Assembly: GCA_023433705.1 (NCBI GenBank)
Contig: JAEYUC010000053.1
Location: 41,259-105,258 of the forward strand
Direction: 5' to 3'
Source of the DNA: Pseudomonadota bacterium
GTDB taxonomy: Bacteria > Pseudomonadota > Gammaproteobacteria > Steroidobacterales > Steroidobacteraceae
DNA: 64,000 nucleotides
The notes beneath the pieces were generated by a model. That model had not been told where the DNA came from. It saw only the letters and a list, made by a program, of their open reading frames with translations, and made no database searches. This document shows, one piece after another, positions 25,826 to 33,217 of this stretch (position 1 is the stretch's first letter; each line of letters begins with the position of its first letter). The translations under genes and the position numbers were made by a program.

Positions 25826-26584
25826 ATGAGCGACGACCTGCGCCAGATTGTCGAGACCCGCTTCGCCTGCGCGAATTGCGAGATGCCGCTGCAGTCCGGA
25901 CAGCGGTTCTGCGGCCATTGCGGCCAGCGCACGCATGCCGGTCGTCTCACGATGCGCCAGATCGGGCACGACGTCCTGCATGCGCTGACCCACGCCGATC
26001 ACAGCATCCTCGCGCTCGTCGGGCAGCTCGCTTACCGCCCCGGGCGCGTGGCGCGCGAATACGTCGACGGCAGGCGCAAGAAATACTTCGGGCCGTTTCC
26101 GTTCGTCGTGATCTCGGTGAGTCTCGCAAGTTTCATGATCTACCTGACGGGCGTGCACTTCTTCTCGCCCATCACCGAGAGCGGCGCGGCGGGCTTCCTG
26201 CAGCGGCACGTGAACGTCGTCATCGTGCTGCAGATGCCGTTCCTCGCCGGCTGGTGCGCGCTGCTGTTCTGGACCTCGCGGCTGAACTACGCCGAGCACC
26301 TGGTGCTCGCGGCGTACACGTCGGGTTTCCGCATGTTGTTCCTGGGGCTCATCACCACGCCCATCATGTATTTCGCGAACCTGAACCCGGGCAATCTCAC
26401 CGTCGCGCCGCTGTATTACGGACTCTGGATGATCTACTTCAGCGTGGCGGCGGTGCAGTTCTATCGCGGCAACTTTCTCTGGACGGTGATCCGCGCGGTG
26501 GTGGCCGCCGCGCTCGCGCAGCTCTCGACGATCCTGCTGATCTATCTGTTCATCATCGTGTACGCATACTCCGGCGCCCCCTAG
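25826..26584 (+). CDS. DUF3667 zinc-ribbon membrane protein
   Basis: The 252-residue protein has an N-terminal CxxC...CxxC zinc ribbon (CANCEMPLQ and CGHCGQR, residues about 15-36) and the DUF3667-like HDVLHALTHADHSIL. YVDGRRKKYFGPFPFVVISV then leads into five to six membrane spans. Function of the family is unknown. It follows the acyl-CoA dehydrogenase closely on the same strand. Confidence 0.85.
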   Translation: MSDDLRQIVETRFACANCEMPLQSGQRFCGHCGQRTHAGRLTMRQIGHDVLHALTHADHSILALVGQLAYRPGRVAREYVDGRRKKYFGPFPFVVISVSLASFMIYLTGVHFFSPITESGAAGFLQRHVNVVIVLQMPFLAGWCALLFWTSRLNYAEHLVLAAYTSGFRMLFLGLITTPIMYFANLNPGNLTVAPLYYGLWMIYFSVAAVQFYRGNFLWTVIRAVVAAALAQLSTILLIYLFIIVYAYSGAP

Positions 26585-26596
26585 AGAGGAAAGCTC

Positions 26597-26680
26597 GTGT
26601 CCAACTACCGACTCGCCCGACTCGACATCGCGAAGCTCGAGGCGCCAATCGACAGTCCCGAGTTCGAGGTGCGCATATGA
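26597..26680 (+). pseudogene. 27-codon remnant of a DUF3291 gene, now a possible leader peptide
   Basis: A GTG with an excellent AGAGGAAA Shine-Dalgarno opens a 27-residue frame, MSNYRLARLDIAKLEAPIDS plus PEFEVRI. The first 20 or so residues look like the N-terminus of DUF3291 proteins (roughly 140 residues in full), after which the frame stops. TGA overlaps the ATG of the next gene (ATGA). The rest of a DUF3291 coding region is absent, so an internal deletion is inferred. The surviving start could now serve translational coupling to the downstream membrane gene. Confidence 0.6.
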
Positions 26681-26967
26681 ACGAATCCCCACGACAACTT
26701 CGCCTCGCCTCGAAGGTGCGCGGCATCCTCATCGGCGTCCTGCTGTTCGTCTACGGGTTCCTGGTCCAGCAACCCGGGGCCGGCTTCATCGAGGGCCTGC
26801 TGATCGCCGCGGCGCTGCAGGGCGGCCTGCTGCTGATGCGGCGCTACGCGCCCGAAGCGCTCGTACCGCAGGCGACCTACGTCCTCGAACTCATCGCCGA
26901 TGGCGTCACGATCCTGCTGTTCGCGATCGGCGTGCTCGACACCATCGCGCGGCCGATGGATATGTGA
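26677..26967 (+). CDS. Small membrane protein of unknown function
   Basis: The 96-residue protein starts MNESPRQLRLASKVRGILIG and has three hydrophobic segments (about 17-30, 37-53 and 68-90), including LIGVLLFVYGFLVQQPG and GVTILLFAIGVLDTI. I do not recognise a family. Its ATG overlaps the stop of the DUF3291 remnant by ATGA and has no SD of its own, so expression may depend on coupling. It converges on the DUF4252 gene with only 4 bp between stops. Confidence 0.75.
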   Translation: MNESPRQLRLASKVRGILIGVLLFVYGFLVQQPGAGFIEGLLIAAALQGGLLLMRRYAPEALVPQATYVLELIADGVTILLFAIGVLDTIARPMDM

Positions 26968-26971
26968 GGTC

Positions 26972-27556
26972 TCAGGTCTTCTTCTTCGGCGCCGGTGGTT
27001 TGGTCTCGATCTCGAGCTCCGGCACGCCGAACTTGCCCTCGAGACTGTGCAGCTGCGCGAGATCGATCGAACCCACGATGTTCACGATCGTGAACTGGCG
27101 CGGCTCGCTCGCGATGATCGCGAGTCCCTGCGCGCGGTCGCCCTCGATCAGCACGAAGACGTCGACGTCGGTCTGATCCTTGCGGCTGCGGGCCTCGACG
27201 ATGCGCGACCAGCCCGGCGCGGAAAGTTGTTTGCGCACCGCCTCGACGTCGCCCTTGGGATACGCGAAGTCATCGTCGAACGTGAAGCTGCGCACGAAGA
27301 CGCCGGACAGGCCGGTGCACACCTTCTTCGCCTCGGCCTCTTCGGGATCCGCCGCGTCGAGGAATCGGCAGCCGAGACCGAGCAGTTTCGAGTCGAGCGT
27401 GACGTTCACGGATTCACTCGCCTTCTCGGCGAGACCCGCGAATTCGGGAATCCGCAGCTGGCCCTTGATGTTCGTCGTCTGGGCTTGCGCGGCTCCCGCG
27501 AATGCCAGACCCGACAAGCCCAGGATGGCGGTCAACAAAATCGCGCGCGCGTTCAT
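26972..27556 (-). CDS. DUF4252 exported protein (copy A)
   Basis: The 194-residue protein has a Sec signal peptide (residues about 1-25, LTAILGLSGLAFAGAAQAQ). A DUF4252 domain follows, with LRIPEFAGLAEKASESVNV, VRSFTFDDDFAYPKGDVEAV and IIASEPRQFTIVNIVGSIDL. It ends in a Lys/Pro-rich tail. It is the third gene of the ECF sigma/anti-sigma operon, overlapping the anti-sigma stop (ATGA). It is paralogous to the gene at 28521-29093. Placement suggests an extracytoplasmic partner or output of the sigma system. Confidence 0.85.
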   Translation of the reverse strand: MNARAILLTAILGLSGLAFAGAAQAQTTNIKGQLRIPEFAGLAEKASESVNVTLDSKLLGLGCRFLDAADPEEAEAKKVCTGLSGVFVRSFTFDDDFAYPKGDVEAVRKQLSAPGWSRIVEARSRKDQTDVDVFVLIEGDRAQGLAIIASEPRQFTIVNIVGSIDLAQLHSLEGKFGVPELEIETKPPAPKKKT

Positions 27557-27945
27557 GAGCGGTTCTCCTCGTCGATCGCGCCCTTGGCGGGCGTCTGCAC
27601 CGCCTGGTAGGCGAGATCCAGTTTTTCGCTGGTCAGTCTCAACGCCTGCAGCAGCTCGCGGCGCGCGGCGAGTCCTTCTTCGCGCGCGATGCGTTCGTCG
27701 CGCAGCTGCGCCATGTGTGTGCCGGCCAGCACCGCGACCAGTAGTGAGGCCGCGAGCGCGCCGGGCATCCAGTGACGTCGCGATGCGCGCGCCGGCGCTG
27801 CGGGCGCGTGCGCGGGGGCGGTCGCGACGTTCGGGACAGCGGCCTCGCGCGGCGGCAGCGAGCGCAAGATGCGATCCGCGAGCCCCTCGGGGGCCTCCAC
27901 CGGACGCAGCGCATTGCGCAGTTCGTTCTCGAAATTCTCGTTCAT
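27553..27945 (-). CDS. Putative single-pass anti-sigma factor
   Basis: The 130-residue protein has a cytoplasmic N-terminus (MNENFENELRNALRPVEAPE), a Pro/Ala-rich linker, one membrane span (residues about 62-80, ALAASLLVAVLAG) and a periplasmic helical tail. It lacks an obvious HxxxCxxC zinc motif. The identification rests on topology and on overlap with the ECF sigma gene upstream (ATGA) and the DUF4252 gene downstream (ATGA). It is expected to sequester the sigma factor at the membrane. Confidence 0.72.
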   Translation of the reverse strand: MNENFENELRNALRPVEAPEGLADRILRSLPPREAAVPNVATAPAHAPAAPARASRRHWMPGALAASLLVAVLAGTHMAQLRDERIAREEGLAARRELLQALRLTSEKLDLAYQAVQTPAKGAIDEENRS

Positions 27946-28481
27946 GGTTCCTCGCAGTCCACGACTTGCGCGCCGACCAGTCGGCGCCGCAAAGCCGTGA
28001 GCGATCTCTTGATGTGACTCTTCACCGTGTTCACCGGCATGTCGAGCGCCTGGGCGATCTCGGCCACGTCGCAATCCTCCTGGTACCGGAGCAGCATGAC
28101 GGCGCGCGGATGTGGCGCGAGCTCCCCGATCAGTTTCAGCAGGGCGCGATCGCGCAGCGGATCGGCTTCGGGGTCCTGCGCGGCGACCTCCTCGTCGTCG
28201 GCGAGCGCTTGTGTGTGCGTGTGGGTCGGGCTGCGCAGCCGGTCGATTGCGAGGTTCGCGGCGACACGGCGTAACCAGAATCCCAGGTGTTCGGCCGATT
28301 CGATCGAATCGAGCTTGCGATAAAGCTGCAGGAACACGTCCTGCGCGAGGTCCTCCGCCGCATCGCGCCGGTTGAACATGCGCAGGCCGATGCTGTACAC
28401 GGAGGACTGGTGCTGTCGCACGAAACTCGCGAACGCCTCCGCGTCGCCCGCGCGCGCCCGGGCCAGCAACGTGTCAGTCAT
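27942..28481 (-). CDS. ECF-family RNA polymerase sigma factor
   Basis: The 179-residue protein has sigma-70 region 2 (FASFVRQHQSSVYSIGLRMF, AEDLAQDVFLQLYRKL, FWLRRVAANLAIDRLR) and region 4 (LPHPRA-like APHPRAVMLLRYQEDCDV, IAQALDMPVNTVKSHIKRSL). MTDTLLARARAGDAEAFASF fits the usual ECF N-terminus, so ATG 28481 is preferred over 28505. The first of three overlapping genes, it probably autoregulates; a consensus promoter is not evident in the 39 bp before it. Confidence 0.92.
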   Translation of the reverse strand: MTDTLLARARAGDAEAFASFVRQHQSSVYSIGLRMFNRRDAAEDLAQDVFLQLYRKLDSIESAEHLGFWLRRVAANLAIDRLRSPTHTHTQALADDEEVAAQDPEADPLRDRALLKLIGELAPHPRAVMLLRYQEDCDVAEIAQALDMPVNTVKSHIKRSLTALRRRLVGAQVVDCEEP

Positions 28482-28520
28482 GTTTCGCGCGGCGCTGGGA
28501 TTCACGGCGAATCCGCATTC

Positions 28521-29093
28521 TCAGTCGATCCGGTTCACCTTCGGGATGCCGAATTGTCCTTCGAGCATCGCGACCTTGTCGATGTCGATGCGCCCGACGA
28601 TGTTCACGATGGTGAATTCTCGCGGCTCGCTCGCGACCACGGCGAGCCCCTCGATGCGGTCGCCGACCATGCGGACGTACACGTCGACGTCCTCGCGGGA
28701 ATCGCGTTTGCGCGATTGCACGAGCGTGCTCCATCCGCCGCCCGACAGCTGTTTGCGCACGGCGTCGATGTCCGCCTTGTCGTAGGCGCCGTCATGATCG
28801 AACTCGAAGGAGCGGACCTGGATGGACTTGATGTCCCCCAGCAGGCTGAGCGCGGCCGCTTCCTCGGCATCGTCGGGCTCGTCGACCGAGCGGGCGATTC
28901 TCGACAGCGTGCGCAACATGAAGCCATTCACGGAGATATCGACCGAATCGACGGCCTTTGCCCGCAGGTGGCTGAAATCGGGTATCCGGAGTTCGGCGCC
29001 GGCATCGGCGGCCAGGGACGGAACCGCGAGGATGCCGGCGGCGGCGATCAGGGCCAGGACAGGGGCTGTTTTCACGGGCGGGGTCCTCTTCAT
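28521..29093 (-). CDS. DUF4252 exported protein (copy B)
   Basis: The 190-residue protein has a Sec signal (residues about 1-29) and the same DUF4252 landmarks as copy A: LRIPDFSHLRAKAVDSVDIS, VRSFEFDHDGAYDKADIDAV and VVASEPREFTIVNIVGRIDI. A GGAGGC SD precedes ATG 29093. It lies just upstream of the sigma gene on the same strand (39-bp gap). The two copies differ in the middle (copy A has two Cys residues, copy B none), so they are diverged duplicates flanking the sigma/anti-sigma pair. Confidence 0.85.
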   Translation of the reverse strand: MKRTPPVKTAPVLALIAAAGILAVPSLAADAGAELRIPDFSHLRAKAVDSVDISVNGFMLRTLSRIARSVDEPDDAEEAAALSLLGDIKSIQVRSFEFDHDGAYDKADIDAVRKQLSGGGWSTLVQSRKRDSREDVDVYVRMVGDRIEGLAVVASEPREFTIVNIVGRIDIDKVAMLEGQFGIPKVNRID

Positions 29094-29164
29094 GTGTGCT
29101 GCCTCCAATACGGGCGGCACATGCGGGCCGGGTGCAGTCCCCGCGAAAAAATCGCGCCCGGAAA

Positions 29165-29692
29165 TCAGCGCACCGTGAACGGCACCAGCGGAGAGCCCAT
29201 TTGCCCGTTGGCCAGCGGGTCCCCGAAAAAATCGTCGAAAACCATGACCCCGCGCGCCTGGTAATTGCCGACGGGCAGCTGCGCCCCGTCGGCGAGCTGG
29301 CCGGACCACATGACCGAGTACGTCCGGCTCGCGCCCGGCTCGAAGGTGAGCTCCTGGGACGCCTGGGCAAAGGCCTGGTCGTCGGACCACTGCCAACGCA
29401 CCCGGTTCGTGCCGGAGTCGACGACCATGAAATCGTAGATCTGCGCATCGTCGAACTGAACGTGGACCGTGCGGGAAGAAGTATTGGTGACCTCGAGCTC
29501 GAACCGGATCGGCTCGCCGAACACGAAATCCGAAGTCCTGGTCCCGGCGGAGTCGAAGAGAACGAGCCTGGTGACGAACGTGGTCGCCGAGCCATCAGGA
29601 TCGTTTATGGGATCCATCGTGTTGGACACGCAGGCCCACTTCGTCGCGGCCATCAGGAAACAGATGCCGCCGAGCAGCGCGAGTCGTGCCAT
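29165..29692 (-). CDS. Exported BsuPI-domain protein
   Basis: The 175-residue protein has a hydrophobic N-terminus (MARLALLGGICFLMAATKWA) and a BsuPI-like beta-sandwich. GEPIRFELEVTNTSSRTVHV, FDDAQIYDFMVVD and YSVMWSGQ with LPVGNYQARG are the core strands of intracellular proteinase inhibitor-type domains. Cys follows KWA, but this is not a standard lipobox. ATG 29692 is preferred; ATG 29713 would overlap the divergent gene start. It leads the minus-strand block into DUF4252-B and sigma. Confidence 0.8.
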   Translation of the reverse strand: MARLALLGGICFLMAATKWACVSNTMDPINDPDGSATTFVTRLVLFDSAGTRTSDFVFGEPIRFELEVTNTSSRTVHVQFDDAQIYDFMVVDSGTNRVRWQWSDDQAFAQASQELTFEPGASRTYSVMWSGQLADGAQLPVGNYQARGVMVFDDFFGDPLANGQMGSPLVPFTVR

Positions 29693-29711
29693 GATCGTCG
29701 CTCGAGAAACC

Positions 29712-30035
29712 ATGAGCGCTCCTGAGAAACCACGGACGGATCACCATCCGGCGGAAGTGACCCCGTCGGATGCGGACATCGACGCCCTCTACGGACTCGA
29801 GCCCGTGATCGAAGTAGACACCGCTGGAATGGATCGCGCCATCGGGGCCGAGTTCGTCGTGGTGCACTGCCCGTATTGCGGCGAAGCATTCGAAACCCGC
29901 GCCGATCCGAGCTCGGGCTCGTGCAGCTACGTGGAAGATTGCCAGGTCTGCTGCCAGCCCATCGATATGACGCTGCGCGTCGGCGACGACGGAGCCATCG
30001 AGGAGTTCACCGCGCAACGCGGCGACAGTAGTTAG
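29712..30035 (+). CDS. CPXCG-motif cysteine-rich protein
   Basis: The 107-residue protein contains a zinc-ribbon-like module: VVVHCPYCGEAFETRADPSS then SYVEDCQVCCQPIDM. This matches small CPxCG-motif proteins of gammaproteobacteria, of unknown function. The N-terminal half is acidic and probably disordered (MSAPEKPRTDHHPAEVTPSD). Its ATG lies only 20 bp from the divergent BsuPI gene start at 29692, so promoters of both must overlap coding sequence. It is followed 12 bp later by an SDR gene. Confidence 0.82.
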   Translation: MSAPEKPRTDHHPAEVTPSDADIDALYGLEPVIEVDTAGMDRAIGAEFVVVHCPYCGEAFETRADPSSGSCSYVEDCQVCCQPIDMTLRVGDDGAIEEFTAQRGDSS

Positions 30036-30047
30036 GGAGTGGGGACG

Positions 30048-30767
30048 ATGACCGGGCAGAAGGTGGCGCTCATCACGGGCGCCGGGAGCGGTATTGGCAA
30101 ATCGACGGCGCTCACGTTCCTGCGCGACGGCTTTCGCGTGGTGCTGGCCGGCCGGGAGAAGGAGAAGCTCGAGGCGGTGGCGGCGGCCGCGGGAGGCGTT
30201 GCGCTCGTGGCCGAGGCGGACGTGACGCGGCCCGACGACGTTGCCCGCATGTTCGATGCGACGATCGCCAGGTTCGGCCGGCTCGACGTGTTGTTCAACA
30301 ACGCGGGGGTCGGGACGCCATTGGGCGTGAATCTTGAGGACCTGAGTTTCGAGCAATGGCGCCGAGTGATCGACACCAACCTCACGGGTGCGTTCCTCTG
30401 CACGCAGCACGCGTTCCGGATCATGAAAGCGCAGACGCCGCGCGGCGGGCGGATCATCAACAACGGGTCGATTTCAGCGCACGTGCCGCGCGCGAATTCG
30501 GCGCCCTATACGGCCTCGAAGCACGGCATCACGGGATTGACGAAGTCGAGCTCGCTCGACGGCCGCAAGTACGACATCGCCGTCGGGCAGATCGACATCG
30601 GCAACGCGCTGACCGAGCTCGCGGCCGCGCTGCCGCAGCAGGAGCCGATGATGGACGTGCAACACGTCGCGGACGCCGTGTTGCACATGGCCAAACTACC
30701 CCTGACCGCCAACATCCAGTTCATGACGATTCTCCCGCCGAAGATGCCCTACATCGGACGGGGGTAG
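30048..30767 (+). CDS. Short-chain dehydrogenase/reductase
   Basis: The 239-residue SDR has the NAD(P) motif TGAGSGIG near the N-terminus, LFNNAGVGTP and GSISAHVPRANSAPYTASKHG with the catalytic Ser, Tyr and Lys. DVTRPDD suggests NAD(H) or NADP(H) binding cannot be decided by eye. A GTG at 30039 is an alternative start. The TAG stop abuts palindromic element E2L. Substrate unknown. Confidence 0.9.
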   Translation: MTGQKVALITGAGSGIGKSTALTFLRDGFRVVLAGREKEKLEAVAAAAGGVALVAEADVTRPDDVARMFDATIARFGRLDVLFNNAGVGTPLGVNLEDLSFEQWRRVIDTNLTGAFLCTQHAFRIMKAQTPRGGRIINNGSISAHVPRANSAPYTASKHGITGLTKSSSLDGRKYDIAVGQIDIGNALTELAAALPQQEPMMDVQHVADAVLHMAKLPLTANIQFMTILPPKMPYIGRG

Positions 30768-30808
30768 GGGTGGGGATAGTGGTGCCGGTGTAAAACGTGG
30801 GGATTACG
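30767..30808 (+). repeat. Element E2L (inverted partner of 31394-31452)
   Basis: GGGGTGGGGATAGTGGTGCC followed by GGTGTAAAACGTGGGGATTACG matches the reverse complement of 31394-31452 except for a few positions. It begins at the SDR stop codon, and its TTA (30804-30806) supplies the TAA stop of the minus-strand membrane gene. The pair brackets that gene in inverted orientation about 640 bp apart. Confidence 0.85.
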
Positions 30809-31352
30809 TGGGAGCGGTGGCCGGTGATTGGCGCGCGCTCGCGAATACGACACCCGCGAACACCAGTTCGATGACTCCACCCGCGGTGGCGACGGTCGTC
30901 GCGCCGGCATTGGTCGCCGCCAGGCCGAACGCCGCCAACGCAAGGGCCGCGCCGATGGCCCAGTAGATGCGCAGGCCGTACAGGGTCGAGAACGTGAAGT
31001 AGCGGCCGCCGATGGTTGCCAGCATCGCGATGAAGAACCACTCGACCCGCTGGAAGGAAAGCAGGAAGGCGAGGGGAATCGCGAACAGCAGCCAGATCGT
31101 CGTCTCGATCGCGAGTCGGGCCAGCGGGTTGTCTTTCGCATGACTGCCGGAGCGGCCCAGCAGTTTCGACAGCAGGATCGCGGCCGGGTGGATCAACATG
31201 CCGCCGACGAACAGCGCGGCGATGCCGGCACGCGGACTGACGAAATGCGCGACCAGCGCGGCGGACAGCCAGGCCAGCGATGACGCGAATATTCCCGCGG
31301 AACCGCCCAGGTAGGCGTGGCGCATGTCAGCTTGTGCTGCGTCGATCTTCAT
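30804..31352 (-). CDS. Six-span membrane protein, possibly DUF7010 family
   Basis: The 182-residue protein has about six hydrophobic segments after an N-terminal MKIDAAQADMRHAYLGGSAG. LFVGGMLIHPAAILLSKLLG and YFTFSTLYGLRIYWAIG are characteristic stretches. I tentatively associate it with DUF7010; function is unknown. It is bracketed by inverted copies of element E2 and its stop codon lies inside E2L, so it may have been carried as a cassette. It is on the same strand as the downstream-located response regulator block but has its own upstream gap. Confidence 0.75.
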   Translation of the reverse strand: MKIDAAQADMRHAYLGGSAGIFASSLAWLSAALVAHFVSPRAGIAALFVGGMLIHPAAILLSKLLGRSGSHAKDNPLARLAIETTIWLLFAIPLAFLLSFQRVEWFFIAMLATIGGRYFTFSTLYGLRIYWAIGAALALAAFGLAATNAGATTVATAGGVIELVFAGVVFASARQSPATAPT

Positions 31353-31393
31353 GAGATTCCCCGTTGTCGATTCTTCGTGCGCGCGGCGGGGCG

Positions 31394-31452
31394 CGTAATC
31401 CCCACTTTTTACACCGGCACCGCTATCCCCACCGGCACCGCTATCCCCACCC
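31394..31452 (-). repeat. Element E2R with an 18-bp tandem duplication
   Basis: CGTAATCCCCACTTTTTACA then two tandem copies of ACCGGCACCGCTATCCCC (31413-31430, 31431-31448). Reverse-complemented it matches E2L, with one extra copy of the GGTGCC unit. It abuts the TAG stop codon of the response regulator gene (31452-31454) and lies about 40 bp upstream of the membrane gene start. Confidence 0.85.
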
Positions 31453-32054
31453 TAGAGCCAGCCTTTCTGGCGGGCGAGGCGGTAGGCGTCGATGCGGTTG
31501 TTCGCGCCGAGCTTGCCGATGGCTTCGGAGAGGTAGTTGCGCACGGTGCCCGCCGACAGACCTAACTGCTCGGCGATCTGCGGCGCCGACAATCCTTCGC
31601 CCGAGAGGCGCAGGGTCTGGCGTTCGCGGTCGTTGAGGGGGTCCGACTCGTTCCAGGCTTCGACCGCGAGCGCCGGGTCGATCGCGCGGCCGCCTCGGCT
31701 CACGTTGCGCAGCGCCTCGGCGAGTTTTTCCGCCGGCGAGTCCTTTAGTAGATAGCCTTTCACCCCGGCGTCGAGCGCGCGGCGCAGGTAGCCCTGGCGC
31801 GCGAACGTGGTGACGATCACCACCTTGCAGGGCAGCGCTTCCTCCTGGATCTTCTGCGCGAGCTCGATTCCGGTGAGCCCGGGCATCTCGATGTCGGTGA
31901 CCACGATGTCGGGTTGCAGCCGGCGGCACTCGACGAGCGCCTGCGCCCCGTCGGCCGCGGCGCCGAGCACTTCGATGTCGCGTTCGAGCTTGAGCAGCGC
32001 GCCGAGGGCGCCGCGGACCATGGCCTGATCTTCCGCGAGCAGGATGCGGATCAT
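31452..32054 (-). CDS. NarL/DesR-type response regulator
   Basis: The 200-residue regulator has a receiver domain (ILLAEDQAMVRGALGALL, phospho-Asp in VVTDIEMPGLTG, TTFARQGYLRRALDAG, Lys in GYLLKDSPAE). A LuxR-type HTH follows (LNDRERQTLRLSGEGLSAPQ, IAEQLGLSAGTVRNYLSEAI). It is the last gene of the ABC exporter/kinase operon, 7 bp after the kinase. DesR-like regulators often control adjacent ABC-2 transporter genes. Its stop codon abuts palindromic element E2R. Confidence 0.93.
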   Translation of the reverse strand: MIRILLAEDQAMVRGALGALLKLERDIEVLGAAADGAQALVECRRLQPDIVVTDIEMPGLTGIELAQKIQEEALPCKVVIVTTFARQGYLRRALDAGVKGYLLKDSPAEKLAEALRNVSRGGRAIDPALAVEAWNESDPLNDRERQTLRLSGEGLSAPQIAEQLGLSAGTVRNYLSEAIGKLGANNRIDAYRLARQKGWL

Positions 32055-32061
32055 GCGCGGC

Positions 32062-33204
32062 TCACGCGGCGACCGGAACCGTCGCGCGCAGCAACGTTCC
32101 GCCGGCCTCGTTGGGAATCAGCGCGAGCGATCCGCCGACGCTGTCGAGGCGCTCGCGCATGCCATTCAGACCGTTGCCCGGAACGATGCGTCCGCCGCGG
32201 CCGTCGTCGGCGACCTCGACGACCACCGCGCTCGGCTCTTTGCGCACGCGAATCGTCACGCCCTTCGCGCCGGCGTGCCGCCGGATGTTGGTGGCCGCCT
32301 CGCGCAGCGACAGCGCGAGCGCCGTCTCGCGATCGTGCGGCAGCTTCACGTTTTCGGTCTCGCACTTGACCTTCATGCCCTGCGCTTCGAGCAGCGCGGT
32401 GGCCGCGAGCAGTTCCGCCGAGAGCGCGGTGCTGCGGATGCCGGAGACGGCATTGCGCACCTGTGACAGCGAGTCGCGCGCCACACGCTCGACTTCCTCC
32501 ATTTCGCGGCGCGCGGCGTCCACGTCACGGTCGATGAGCTTGCGTGCGAGCTCCGACTTGAGCGCCACGACCGAAAGCGTGTGGCCCAACAAGTCGTGCA
32601 GATCTCTCCCGATGCGCTCGCGTTCGGCGAGCGTGGCGAGCCGCAGGATTTCCTCGTTGCTGCGGCGGAGCTGCATCTGATGCTTGTGAGCGTAGGCCGT
32701 GAAGATGGCGATGATCGCGAGTGTGACCGACGGGATCAGCGCGGAGACCATGGTGTTCGTCGGTGCGCCGAGCAGCGCCATTTCGATCGTGAATGCGATG
32801 ATCGACAGGATGATGAACACGATCGCCTGTCGCGTCGGCGCTGCGTACGCCAGCAGGAAGAAGCCGAAAATCAGGTAGCCGAGCGATGAGAAATTGAACG
32901 GCGCCAGCAGGAACCCGAGCGCGAAGATCCCGGCGATGTAGCTCAAACGCACTTTGTCGGAGCCGCCGTAGAAATAGGCGCAGAGGTGCAGGTAGACGAA
33001 GAACGGCAGGCTGATCAGCGTCGGCAGGATGACGCCGCTGAACGATTGCCGCGCGAGTACCGCCCAGACGAACAGCCACACCAGGTTGACCAGGATCACG
33101 AACGGCATCGCGCGCATCATCCGGCCATCGGAACGGGTCATGTAGCCGACCATCGAGGTCGGCGGCGGATCCTTGATGTTCCTGATGAGCTGCGCGGGAG
33201 TCAT
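32062..33204 (-). CDS. DesK-type sensor histidine kinase
   Basis: The 380-residue kinase has four to six membrane spans in residues about 30-165. HisKA_3 follows, with phospho-acceptor ERIGRDLHDLLGHTLSVVAL, then an HATPase domain (LREAATNIRRHAGA, VEVADDGRGG, GNGLNGMRERL). DesK itself senses membrane fluidity through its spans; a similar membrane-sensing role is possible. It sits between the ABC-2 permease and its cognate regulator, with 13-bp and 7-bp gaps. Confidence 0.92.
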   Translation of the reverse strand: MTPAQLIRNIKDPPPTSMVGYMTRSDGRMMRAMPFVILVNLVWLFVWAVLARQSFSGVILPTLISLPFFVYLHLCAYFYGGSDKVRLSYIAGIFALGFLLAPFNFSSLGYLIFGFFLLAYAAPTRQAIVFIILSIIAFTIEMALLGAPTNTMVSALIPSVTLAIIAIFTAYAHKHQMQLRRSNEEILRLATLAERERIGRDLHDLLGHTLSVVALKSELARKLIDRDVDAARREMEEVERVARDSLSQVRNAVSGIRSTALSAELLAATALLEAQGMKVKCETENVKLPHDRETALALSLREAATNIRRHAGAKGVTIRVRKEPSAVVVEVADDGRGGRIVPGNGLNGMRERLDSVGGSLALIPNEAGGTLLRATVPVAA

Positions 33205-33217
33205 GACGGCCGGAATC

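Noticed and set aside
26972..29093. DUF4252 genes considered as recent tandem duplicates from assembly error
   Set aside because: The two copies differ clearly in sequence, length and Cys content, so they are real diverged paralogues.
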